Shown here: positions 48,910 through 57,298 of the stretch, piece by piece
How positions within the stretch are numbered: the stretch's first letter is position 1
Layout: each line of letters opens with the position of its first letter
Assembly: GCF_001718695.1 (NCBI RefSeq)
Contig: NZ_CP013420.1
Coordinates: forward strand, 3,100,001-3,164,000
DNA: 64,000 bases
Direction: 5' to 3'
DNA from: Burkholderia ubonensis
GTDB lineage: Bacteria > Pseudomonadota > Gammaproteobacteria > Burkholderiales > Burkholderiaceae
The notes under the pieces: generated by a model
Seen by the model: the letters and a program-made list of their open reading frames with translations, nothing else
The model's database searches: none
Told to the model about the DNA's origin: nothing
Program-made: the position numbers and the translations under genes

Positions 48910-50127
48910 TCAGATCAACGTCGTCGCCGCCCAGCCGAGCGCCGCGCTCGCGATCACGACGGCCCACGGCGGCACGCGCCAGAACACCAGCGCAATGAAC
49001 GCGACGAGCGCGGCCGCGAAATCGCGCGCCGACACGATCGTCTCGCGCCATACCGGCTGATACAGCGCGGCGAGCAGCAGCCCGACGACCGCCGCATTGA
49101 CGCCCGCGAGCGCCGCCTGCATGCGCGTGCTGCGGCGCAGGCGTTCCCAGAACGGCGTGGTGCCCGCGACCAGCAGGAACGACGGCGCGAAGATCGACAC
49201 GAGCGCGAGCGTTGCGCCGAGCCAGCCGTTCGGCGCATCGCGCAGCGCCGCGCCGAGGAACGCCGCGAACGTGAACAGCGGCCCCGGCACCGCCTGCGCG
49301 ACACCGTAGCCGGCCAGAAACGCCGAATCGCCGACCCAGCCCGGCGCGACGACGGCGGCCTGCAGCAGCGGCAGCACCACGTGGCCGCCGCCGAACACCA
49401 GCGCACCGGTGCGGAAGAACGCGTCGACCACCGCGAGCGCGTGCGAATGGAGCGCATCGGCCGCGAGCGGCAGCGCGACGAGCAGTGCGGCGAACAGCAC
49501 GAGCCACAACGCGCCCGCGCGGTGCGAGACGTGCAGCGGCAACGGCTCGTGCGCGCCGCGCTCGGGCTGCGGCAGTAGCACGAGGCCGGCCGCGCCGGCC
49601 GCCGCGATCACGACGACCTGCAGCCATGCGGCCGGCGCGAACAGCGCGACGCACGCGGCGAGCGCCATCAGGGTGACGCGGCGCGCATCCGGGCACAGCG
49701 TGCGCGCCATGCCCCACACCGCCTGCGCGATCACCGCGACCGACACGATCCGCAGCCCGTGCAGCGCGCCGGTCGCGATCGGCATGCCGGCCGCGTGCAT
49801 GCCGAGCGCGACCAGCGTCATCGCGAGCGCGGACGGCAGTGTGAAGCCGAGCCACGCGGCGAACATCCCGGCATAGCCGGCGCGCGACAGCCCGATGGCC
49901 ATCCCGACCTGGCTGCTCGCCGGGCCCGGCAGGAACTGGCACAGGCCGACGAGATCCGCATACGCGCGCTCGCTGAGCCAGCCGCGCCGCGTGACGAACG
50001 CCTCGCGGAAGTAGCCGAGATGCGCGACGGGGCCGCCGAACGACGTGAGGCCAAGCCGCAGGAACGCGACGAACACGGGCCATGCGTGGCGCGGTGCAGC
50101 GGTGACGGTCGAGGTGTCGTGGTTCAA
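48910..50127 (-). CDS. chrA: Chromate transporter ChrA (two CHR domains)
   Basis: CHR-family membrane protein of 405 residues with about ten segments in two homologous halves. The first half has FLRLGLTSFGGPVAHLGYFREAFV and CQFLPGPASSQVGMAIG; the second has FRTGALVFGGGHVVLPLLQ and YGVAQAVPGPLFTFAAFLG, both diagnostic. Exports chromate, possibly other oxyanions. No chrB is adjacent; the Crp-type gene 126 bp upstream is on the same strand but probably independent. Confidence 0.92.
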   Translation of the reverse strand: MNHDTSTVTAAPRHAWPVFVAFLRLGLTSFGGPVAHLGYFREAFVTRRGWLSERAYADLVGLCQFLPGPASSQVGMAIGLSRAGYAGMFAAWLGFTLPSALAMTLVALGMHAAGMPIATGALHGLRIVSVAVIAQAVWGMARTLCPDARRVTLMALAACVALFAPAAWLQVVVIAAAGAAGLVLLPQPERGAHEPLPLHVSHRAGALWLVLFAALLVALPLAADALHSHALAVVDAFFRTGALVFGGGHVVLPLLQAAVVAPGWVGDSAFLAGYGVAQAVPGPLFTFAAFLGAALRDAPNGWLGATLALVSIFAPSFLLVAGTTPFWERLRRSTRMQAALAGVNAAVVGLLLAALYQPVWRETIVSARDFAAALVAFIALVFWRVPPWAVVIASAALGWAATTLI

Positions 50128-50253
50128 GAGTGGATTCGGGCAAGAGGTGAGAGGGGAGGCGTCGCCACGATAGCGCGATAGTGCGATGCCGTGACGACGG
50201 AAATGCGGCGCTGCGATAGCGCGGCGGCTTCACGCACGCGGCCGCAGCCGCCG

Positions 50254-50991
50254 TCACGGCATGTCGTCGGGCAGCCCGCTTGCGCGCCGCAGCGCGTCGA
50301 CGTCGACGAGTTCGATCTCGCCGACGTGCAGCCGCACCACGCCGTCCGTCTCCAGCGATTTCAGCAGCTGATTCGTGGTCTGCCGCGTCAGCGACAGCAT
50401 CGCCGCGAGCTTTTCCTGCGACAGCCGGATGCGCGTGCGGCCGGCGCTGATCCCGCCGTAGCCGTCGGCGATCATCAAGAGGCGCGCGGCGAGCCGCTGC
50501 GCGGCCGGCATCACGCTGATCGACTCGACGGTCAGGAAGCTGAGCCGCAGCTTCTGCGCCATCAGCAGCGCGAATTGCCGCCAGTATTGCGGCGTCGCGT
50601 CGAGGATCGCGAGCAGCGCCGCCTGCGGCACGTGCAGCAGCAGCGTGTCGTCGAGCGCGATCGCGTCGTGCGTGCGCGGCAGGCCGTCGAACAGCGCGAT
50701 CTCGCCGAACCACGTGACCGGCTCGGCCACCGTCAGCAGCGCCTCCTTGCCCTGCGGATCGACCGCGCCTATCGTGAGGGAGCCGCCCAGCACGGCGTAC
50801 AGCCCGCACGGCGGGTCGCCGCGGCGGAACAGCGCGTGGCCGGCCGGCAGGCGGCGCAGCACGGCGCGCGCGAGCAACGCCGCGCGCAATGCTTGCGGCA
50901 GCGCGGCGAACCACGGATGCGCGTCGAGTTGCGGCAGGTATCGGGCGAAAGGCGCGGGAGCGAAAGGCTCGGGGTCGAAGGACTCGGGCAT
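50254..50991 (-). CDS. Crp/Fnr-family transcriptional regulator
   Basis: cAMP-receptor-like regulator, 245 residues from ATG 50991. The cyclic-nucleotide-like jelly roll (HALFRRGDPPCGLYAVLGGSLTIG, WFGEIALFDGLPRTHDA) is followed by a long helix and a helix-turn-helix (RIRLSQEKLAAMLSLTRQTTNQLLKSLETDGVV). It lacks the N-terminal cysteine cluster of Fnr. Longer starts up to 51075 are in frame, but would overlap the divergent 51074 gene. The ligand is unknown. Confidence 0.88.
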   Translation of the reverse strand: MPESFDPEPFAPAPFARYLPQLDAHPWFAALPQALRAALLARAVLRRLPAGHALFRRGDPPCGLYAVLGGSLTIGAVDPQGKEALLTVAEPVTWFGEIALFDGLPRTHDAIALDDTLLLHVPQAALLAILDATPQYWRQFALLMAQKLRLSFLTVESISVMPAAQRLAARLLMIADGYGGISAGRTRIRLSQEKLAAMLSLTRQTTNQLLKSLETDGVVRLHVGEIELVDVDALRRASGLPDDMP

Positions 50992-51073
50992 GGGCGGCGC
51001 GATGTCGGGTAGCCGACAGAGGTTCTCGGGCGTGACGGGCATCATAGCGCGCATCGAACGACTAGGAGACGCC

Positions 51074-51601
51074 ATGAAGACCCTTGAAGACCATCTTTCC
51101 CAGTACGCGGCGTATCACCGCGACGCACGCAATATCGCGACGCATCTGGTCGGCATCCCGATGATCGTGTTCGCGGTCGAGGTGCTGCTGTCGCGGCCGG
51201 CGTTCGGCGCGCCGGCGGGCATCGCGCTGTTGCCGGCGCTGCTGCTCACGATCGCGTTCGCCGTGTTCTACCTGCGCGTCGACCTGCGCTTCGGCGCCGT
51301 CATGACGGCGCTGTTCGCGCTCGGCCTGTGGGCCGGGCAGACGCTCGCCGCGCTGCCGACCGCGCAATGGCTCGGCATCGGGATCGGCGCGTTCGTCGTC
51401 GGCTGGATCGTGCAGTTCGTCGGGCACTGGTTCGAGGGGCGCAAGCCCGCGTTCGTCGACGATCTCGTCGGGCTGATGGTCGGGCCGCTGTTCGTCGTCG
51501 CCGAGGTCGCGTTCTTCGCGGGGCTGCGCGGCGACGTGCGGCGCGTGGTCGAGGAGCGGGCCGGGCCCGTGCACGGCGGCGCGCACGACGCGCATGTCTG
51601 A
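51074..51601 (+). CDS. Mpo1-like (DUF962) membrane protein
   Basis: 175 residues with about four membrane segments. MKTLEDHLSQYAAYHRDARNIATHLVGIPMIVFA and VQFVGHWFEGRKPAF are the DUF962/Mpo1 signature, with histidines that in the yeast protein bind iron for 2-hydroxy fatty acid dioxygenation. Bacterial function is unproven. ATG 51074 has AGGAG 7 bp upstream. Divergent from the Crp-type regulator. Confidence 0.85.
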   Translation: MKTLEDHLSQYAAYHRDARNIATHLVGIPMIVFAVEVLLSRPAFGAPAGIALLPALLLTIAFAVFYLRVDLRFGAVMTALFALGLWAGQTLAALPTAQWLGIGIGAFVVGWIVQFVGHWFEGRKPAFVDDLVGLMVGPLFVVAEVAFFAGLRGDVRRVVEERAGPVHGGAHDAHV

Positions 51602-51608
51602 ACGGCCG

Positions 51609-51781
51609 ATGGCGGGCATTTGCATGCTCGGCGCGCGGATGCTCGCGATCGATCCGCTCGCGCGCTCGTCGATGTCCGACGACCTCGCCGCGCGCCGGCC
51701 GACCGAAGTCGAGTGGATCAACGGCGAGGTGGTGCGTCCGCGCCCGTGAATGCGCGGCTGTGGGCGGCGTTGGCGAAGTGA
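51609..51781 (+). pseudogene. Remnant of a ketopantoate-reductase-like (PanE/ApbA) gene, C-terminal fragment
   Basis: A 46-codon frame reads MLAIDPLARSSMSDDLAA then RRPTEVEWINGEVVR before a stop. This matches the substrate-domain motif of 2-dehydropantoate 2-reductases (SSM-x-DL-x5-TE-x4-NG-x-VVR). A few bases later another frame gives APVNARLWAALAK and a stop, the usual family end. The N-terminal nucleotide-binding domain is absent, and a small deletion has shifted the frame between the two motifs. This is what is left of a decayed gene. Confidence 0.75.
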
Positions 51782-51876
51782 GCGCCGGACGCCAAACGAT
51801 TGCGTGCCGATGTGACGCCGTGCAATGACTAAGATGGGATAGGCGTCATGTGACGCCACTGCGGAGCGCAATCGTC

Positions 51877-52482
51877 ATGGTGGATCGCCCGACACTCGAC
51901 GCGTACGACACCTACGCCGCCGACTATGCCCAGCTCTGGCTCGACGAGGGGCCGCCCGACGACATGTATGCGCTCCTCGAACAGCATTTCGCGCCGGGAC
52001 CGACGGCGGACGTCGGCTGCGGCGCGGGACGCGATACGGCCTGGCTTGAATCCCGCGGCTTCGACGTGCGCGGCTACGACGCGAGCGCGGCGCTGCTCGA
52101 CGAGGCGCGCCGCCGCCATCCCGGCCTGCGCTTCGAGCAGGCGGCGCTGCCGGCGCTTTCCGGCGTGCCGTCCGGCGCGTTCCGCAACGTGCTGTGCGAG
52201 ACCGTGGTGATGCACCTGGATCAGGTCGAGGCGGCGGCCGCCGCCGCGCGGCTCGTCGATCTGCTCGCGCCGGGCGGCACGCTGTACATGAGCTGGCGGG
52301 TTGCCGGCAGCGGGTCGCTGCGCGACGAGCGCGGGCGCCTGTACACGGCGCTCGACGGCGCACGGATGCGCGCGGCGCTCGGCGGCGGCGTGCAGGTGAT
52401 CGACGAGCATGAAGTCGTCAGCGCGTCGTCGGGCAAGCGCGTGCACCGGCTGATCGTCCGCAGGGCGGACGGGGCGGCCTGA
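51877..52482 (+). CDS. Class I SAM-dependent methyltransferase
   Basis: About 201 residues. Motif I is ADVGCGAGRDTAWLESRGFDVRGYDAS, motif II around VLCETVVMHLD, motif III LLAPGGTLYMSWR. The opening DAYDTYAADYAQLW resembles small-molecule methyltransferases. The substrate is unknown. I use ATG 51877 with GGAG 11 bp upstream; a GTG at 51850 is an alternative. Confidence 0.8.
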   Translation: MVDRPTLDAYDTYAADYAQLWLDEGPPDDMYALLEQHFAPGPTADVGCGAGRDTAWLESRGFDVRGYDASAALLDEARRRHPGLRFEQAALPALSGVPSGAFRNVLCETVVMHLDQVEAAAAAARLVDLLAPGGTLYMSWRVAGSGSLRDERGRLYTALDGARMRAALGGGVQVIDEHEVVSASSGKRVHRLIVRRADGAA

Positions 52483-52519
52483 CGCAGGTTCGCATGATGC
52501 GAGCGCGGCGTTGCGGGCG

Positions 52520-53802
52520 TCAGTCGCGGTGCGCGGCCGCTTCCCAGTTGATGTCGACGCAGAGCACCTGCATCCCGCCGGCGACGGGCGCGGCGATCGA
52601 CGCGGTCACGCACAGGTGCGCTTCGTTGATCGACAGGTAGGGCGGCGTCAGGTGCACGCGGCCCGGCGTGCGCATCGCGTGGATGAAGTACGGGCGGCGC
52701 TCCCAGCTCGCGCCTTCGGAGTGCAGCAGCGGGCGGAAGCGCTTCGCGCGTTGCGACACGCTGCCGCGCGCGAGCACGTTGTCGCCGATCTGCCGCCCGG
52801 ACGCGTCGAGCAGGAAGCAGCGCGCGGTCTCAGGCAGGCCGAGCACCGTGGCGGCCGCGTCGATGAGCGTGTCGCCCGCGCCGAGCTTCGTGCCGGCCTC
52901 CTCGAGCGCGGCGACGTACGGCGCGAGCCGCGTCTCGCCTGCGATCGCTCGCGTTCCGCGACGCGCAGGCGCAGCGCGGCCGACAGCGTATCCATGCAGC
53001 CCGCCGCGGCCTGCGGCTGCACCGGCTCGACGCTCGGGCCCGCGAAATACTGGCCCTGCACGAAATCGACGTCGCATTCGAGCGCGATCAGCGCGTCGCG
53101 CTCGGTCGCGAGGCCGCCCATCAGCACGAGCTGGCCGGATTCGTGCAGCAGCGACACGAGCCCCGGCAGCACCCGTTCGAGATGCGAATGCTCGCTCGCC
53201 TGCGCGAGGATGCCGCGGTCGAGCGTGACGATGTCGGGGTGCAGGTGCCAGACGCGGTCGATGTTCGAATGCTTCGCGCCGAAGCCGCCGAGCGCGATCA
53301 GGAAGCCGGCCTTGCGCAGGCCGTCGACGATCGCCGCATAGCGCGGCGTCTCGCCGCCCGCCTGCTCGGGCACCTCGAGCACCACGCGGTGCGGCGGCAG
53401 GCCGAGCGCCTTCAGGTTCGCGAGCAGCGCGTCGCCGTAGACGGTGTCCATCAGCGCCGCGGGATGCAGGCTCAGGAAGAGCCATTCGTCGTGGCTGTCG
53501 AACGCATGGAAATTGCCGAGGTGCAGCGATTCGGCGAGCCGGCCGAGCTCGAGCAGGTCGCCGCGCCGCGCGGCCTGCGTGAAGACCTCGTGCGATGCGA
53601 CCTGGCGGCTTTCCTCGTCGTGCGCGCGCAGCGACGCGTGATAGCCGATTGCGCGCCGGTGCGATACGGAAAACACGGGCTGGAACACGCTGAAGACGGT
53701 ATAGCCGCCGTACAGCACGGTGCGCCGGTTGCCGTCGTCGCCGGCAACGGGGCGGGGCGGCTGAAAGCCGGGGGGATCGATGTCGATCATGCTCATCATC
53801 AT
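52520..53802 (-). pseudogene. Degenerate EAL-domain protein with C-terminal Cache-like sensor, frameshifted
   Basis: The N-terminal half is an EAL fold, but catalytic motifs are altered: EAL(L)R reads HASLR, the NLHP metal Asn is Ser (LSLHP), the DDFG pair is GGFG, and AEGVE is MGGLA. So it should not hydrolyse cyclic di-GMP, though it may bind it. At about 52948 one C is missing; the second half (AIAGETRLAPYVAALEEAG, PYLSINEAHLCVTASIAAP) then continues in another frame as a YkuI-C/Cache-like domain. Repaired length is about 427 residues. Unrepaired, the protein would lose the sensor domain. Sequence error is possible. Confidence 0.8.
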
Positions 53803-53983
53803 GATGTCGGCCGGGGGAGGCTGCCAGTTTACCTACAGAATAGGCGAGCAAGAAGCGTGCGCAATCGCGCGGCCGGTGCGGCCCGCTGCCGCGGTGCGAG
53901 CGCGGGCGTCGGCCGGGCCGGTTGCACCGTTGTGGTGCGCCGCATGCCGGTGCGCCGTCCGAACCGGGGCGCGCCGGCCCGCG

Positions 53984-55420
53984 TCATGCGCGCTCGGACG
54001 GATCGGTCTTGCGTGCCGCGCCCCGAATCTCCGGCGCGAGCTGCGCGAAGATCCACGCCGACCCCGCGGTGATCACGCCGACGCAGATGAAGGTCGCGTG
54101 GAACGCGGGCAGCGTGTTGCTCGGCGTCACGCTGCGCAGCATCCCGGTGAAGGTCGCGAGCAGCGCGCCGGCGACCGTCACGCCGAGGCTCATCGACAGC
54201 ATCTGCACGAGCGAGAACAGGCTGTTGCCGCTGCTCGCGCCGCCGGTGCCGAGATCCTTCAGCGTCAGCGTGTTCATCGCGGTGAACTGCATCGAGTTGA
54301 AGCCGCCGAACAGCGCGAGCTGCGCGACCTTGAGCCACACGGGCATCGAATCGTGCATCAGCGCGAAGCTCGCCATCATCACGCCGACCATGACCGTGTT
54401 CGCGAGCAGCACGTTGCGGTAGCCGTGCTTCGTGATGAGGCGCGTGATGAGGCGCTTCGAGGACATCCCGGCCGCCGCGACCGGCAGCATCATCAGGCCC
54501 GCCTCGAACGCGGTGTAGCCGAGGCTCACCTGCAGCAGCAGCGGGATCAGGTACGGCATCGCGCCGCTGCCGATCCGCGCGAACAGGTTGCCGAGCAGGC
54601 CGACGCTGAACGTGTGGATCCGGAACAGCTCGAGCGAGAAGATCGGCTGCGGTGCGCGCACCGCGTACAGCCCGTAGGCGACGAAGCACGCGAGGCTCAG
54701 GATCAGCAGCACGAGCACGGCCGCATGCTGCATGCCGAGGTCGGCGAGCCCGTCGAGCGACAGCGAGATCGCGACCATGCCGATCGTCAGCAGCAGATAG
54801 CCCTTCAGGTCGAAGCGGCCGGCGGCGGGATTGCGCGCGTCGGGCATCGAATACCAGGTCGCGATGCAGCCCGCGACGCCCACCGGCACGTTGATCAGGA
54901 AGATCCAGTGCCACGACGCGACCTTCACGAGCCAGCCGCCGAGCGTCGGGCCGATCAGCGGGCCGATCAGGCCCGGAATCGCGACGAACGACAGCGCCGG
55001 CAGGTAGCGCTCGGCCGGGAACGTGCGCAGCACCGCGAGCCGACCGACCGGCAGCAGCATTGCGCCGCCGATCCCCTGCACGACGCGGAACACGACGAGC
55101 TGCGGCAGCGTGTGCGCGTTCGCGCACAGCAGCGAGCCCAGCGAAAAGACCAGGATCGCACTGAGGAACACCCGCCGCGTGCCGAGCGTATCGGCGAGCC
55201 AGCCGGACACCGGGATCATCACCGCCATCGTCAGCGAATACGCGATTACGACCGACTGCATCCGCAGCGGCGATTCGCCGAGGCTCGCCGCCATCGACGG
55301 CAGCGCGGTGTTGACGATCGTCGCGTCGAGCGTCTGCATGAAGAAGCCCGTCGCGACGAGCCAGAGCATCACGGTGAGGTTCTTTTCGCCGGGGGCGGCG
55401 GCGGGCGGGCGTTGAAACAT
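53984..55420 (-). CDS. DHA2-family MFS multidrug efflux protein (MdtD/EmrB-like)
   Basis: Proton-driven exporter of 478 residues with about 14 membrane segments. Motifs: FFMQTLDATIVNTALPSMA (motif D1), GWLADTLGTRR (motif A), RVVQGIGGAMLLPVGRL (motif B) and the antiporter motif C region PGLIGPLIGPTLGGWLV. Substrate unknown. No membrane-fusion partner gene is adjacent, which suits MdtD-like singletons. Confidence 0.9.
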   Translation of the reverse strand: MFQRPPAAAPGEKNLTVMLWLVATGFFMQTLDATIVNTALPSMAASLGESPLRMQSVVIAYSLTMAVMIPVSGWLADTLGTRRVFLSAILVFSLGSLLCANAHTLPQLVVFRVVQGIGGAMLLPVGRLAVLRTFPAERYLPALSFVAIPGLIGPLIGPTLGGWLVKVASWHWIFLINVPVGVAGCIATWYSMPDARNPAAGRFDLKGYLLLTIGMVAISLSLDGLADLGMQHAAVLVLLILSLACFVAYGLYAVRAPQPIFSLELFRIHTFSVGLLGNLFARIGSGAMPYLIPLLLQVSLGYTAFEAGLMMLPVAAAGMSSKRLITRLITKHGYRNVLLANTVMVGVMMASFALMHDSMPVWLKVAQLALFGGFNSMQFTAMNTLTLKDLGTGGASSGNSLFSLVQMLSMSLGVTVAGALLATFTGMLRSVTPSNTLPAFHATFICVGVITAGSAWIFAQLAPEIRGAARKTDPSERA

Positions 55421-55631
55421 GGAGTGGACCGATGGTGCGGGACAGCCGACATTGTAGGGAAAGCCGCCGCACCCCGCAGAACGGGGCAGCCGCCGCAGCA
55501 GCGTCGAACGGACGCTCGTGCGCCGGCGCGCCGGTACAGTTCAGCCGAAAGTGTCCGCAGGCGTATCTGTCGGCGTCGTGCCCGGGTCCGGAATACTGGA
55601 GCCATCGAAACCACGCGGACCGGAGGCGACC

Positions 55632-55955
55632 ATGCGTGAACTGCGACTCTACGAAATGGACGGCAACGAACCGGCCGCGCGGTGGCGCATCGTCGATCGC
55701 ACCGACCTGCACGTCGCCGACGGCGACCTGTGGGTGACGATCGAGGGCCGCCCGGCCGATTACTGGCTGCACGCCGGCGAATCGCTGGCGCTGCTGCCCG
55801 GCATGCGCGTGTGGGTCAGCGCGGCGGCCGGCGGTGCGGTGTTCGCGTTCGGTCCGCAGGCCGCGCGCGCTCGTCAGGCCGTGCCGCTCACGTGGCGCTG
55901 GCTCGACGCTGCGCGCGGCCGCGTGGGTCAGGCCGGCGCGACGCTGCCGACGTAG
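55632..55955 (+). CDS. DUF2917 domain protein
   Basis: 107 residues: RIVDRTDLHVADGDLWVTIEGRPADYWLHAGESLALLPGMRVWVSA is the DUF2917 cupin-like beta core. Cytoplasmic, function unknown. GGAGG lies 5 bp before ATG 55632. Its end overlaps the convergent citrate-synthase gene by 28 bp. Confidence 0.82.
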   Translation: MRELRLYEMDGNEPAARWRIVDRTDLHVADGDLWVTIEGRPADYWLHAGESLALLPGMRVWVSAAAGGAVFAFGPQAARARQAVPLTWRWLDAARGRVGQAGATLPT

Positions 55956-57160
55956 CGTGCGCGCGGCCGGATCAGCTTGCCGTCCGCGTACTGTTCGAGT
56001 GCGTGCGCGATCCAGCCGGCCGTGCGGCCGGCCGCGAACAGCGTGAACGCGGCGCCGTCGGGCAGCGCGAGCGTGCGTTCCAGCGCCGCGAGCGCGTAGT
56101 CGATCGTCGGCCGCTGCCCGGTTGCCGCTTCGACGCGCGTGGCGAGCGCGAGCGCCGCGCGCAGCGGCTGCCGTTCGGGCTGCGTCGCGCAAAGCGCATC
56201 GAGCAGCGCGCGTGCGCGCGGATCGCCGTCGGGATAGAGCGGATGCGCGAAGCCGGCCAGCGCCGTGCGCGCGCCCTCGCTGCGCTCGTCGCGCGCGAGC
56301 CGCTGCGCGAGGTAGCGATCGAGGTCGGCGGCGCGGGCCGCTTCGTCGAGCAGCGTGCCGGCCCGGAACGTCTCGCCGCCGTGGCGCGGGCCGGCCAGCG
56401 CCGCGAGCCCGCCCGCGATCGCGCCGAACAGGTGGCTGCCGGTCGACGCGATGCAGCGCACCGCGAACGTCGACGGGTTCAGTTCGTGATCCGCGCACAG
56501 CACGAGCGCCCGGCGCAGCAGGTCGGCGTCGGCGCGCCGCCGGATGCCCCACGCGGCGGCGAGCTGCCGATGCACGGGCGCGTCGCGCGGCGCGACGCCG
56601 GCCAGCGCCGCGGCCGTCACGCGCAGCAGCAGCGCGGCGGTGTCGAGTTGCGCGTCGCATCCTGGCGCCCACCGGCCGGGCAGCGATGCGGCCGCGGCCG
56701 GCAGCAGCATGAGCGTGCGCTCGAGCGGCGCGAGATGCGCCCACGGGCGCGCCCAGTCGCTCCATTGCGCGGCGTCGAAACCGGTCGACGCGAGCGACGC
56801 AGCGGCAAGCCGCGCCGGCGCGCAATCCCATAGCCGCGCGGCCGTTTCCTCGAGCGTCGCGTCGTGGGCGAGCGTGAGCGCATCGATGCCACGATAGTAG
56901 AGGCGGCCGTCGGCGATCTGCGTGATGCGCGATTCGAGCACCGGCACGCCCCAGTCGAGCGAGCGTTCGGCGACGCCGCCCGCGCGCTTCGCATCGGCGC
57001 GGCGGCGCGCGAGCAGGCGCACTTCGTCCGCGTCGTAGCGGCGGCGCTTGCTGCCGCCGTCGGGCAGCGAGCGCAGCAGGCCGCGGCTCACGTACGCATA
57101 GAGGGTGCTGATGCTGACGCCGAGAATGTCCGCGGCTTGCGGCGCGCTGAGAGACCTCAT
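55928..57160 (-). CDS. Citrate synthase-family protein with N-terminal helix-turn-helix
   Basis: 410 residues. Residues ~5-50 form a MerR-like helix-turn-helix (LSAPQAADILGVSISTLYAYVSRGLLRS, then RRYDADEVRLLARRR). The rest is a citrate-synthase fold with the small ligand-binding and catalytic set: His in ADHELNPSTFA, His in GFAHPLYPDGDPRA, Asp in TIDYALAAL, and the C-terminal RTAGWIAHALEQ. So an acetyl-CoA-condensing active site appears intact and joined to a DNA-binding module. Start ATG 57160 has GGAG 8 bp upstream. Divergent from a CoA-transferase, with a palindrome between. Confidence 0.87.
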   Translation of the reverse strand: MRSLSAPQAADILGVSISTLYAYVSRGLLRSLPDGGSKRRRYDADEVRLLARRRADAKRAGGVAERSLDWGVPVLESRITQIADGRLYYRGIDALTLAHDATLEETAARLWDCAPARLAAASLASTGFDAAQWSDWARPWAHLAPLERTLMLLPAAAASLPGRWAPGCDAQLDTAALLLRVTAAALAGVAPRDAPVHRQLAAAWGIRRRADADLLRRALVLCADHELNPSTFAVRCIASTGSHLFGAIAGGLAALAGPRHGGETFRAGTLLDEAARAADLDRYLAQRLARDERSEGARTALAGFAHPLYPDGDPRARALLDALCATQPERQPLRAALALATRVEAATGQRPTIDYALAALERTLALPDGAAFTLFAAGRTAGWIAHALEQYADGKLIRPRARYVGSVAPA

Positions 57161-57218
57161 TCGATCACTCCTGTCGGTGCGCATGAAGCGCGGCCCGGCT
57201 ACAACTATTCGTTATGCG

Positions 57219-57235
57219 TTGATTCGCGCAATCAA
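57219..57235. promoter_or_regulatory. Palindrome in the citrate synthase / CoA-transferase divergent promoter
   Basis: TTGATT-CGCGC-AATCAA is a perfect 6-5-6 inverted repeat followed at once by a further GATTGATC. It lies in the 138-bp divergent gap and is a candidate site for the helix-turn-helix of the citrate-synthase protein. This is inferred from position and symmetry. Confidence 0.45.
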
Positions 57236-57298
57236 GATTGATCGCGTCCGTCGCGAATTCTAGACTCGATTCCGTTTTCCCAACGGCGCACTCGCACG

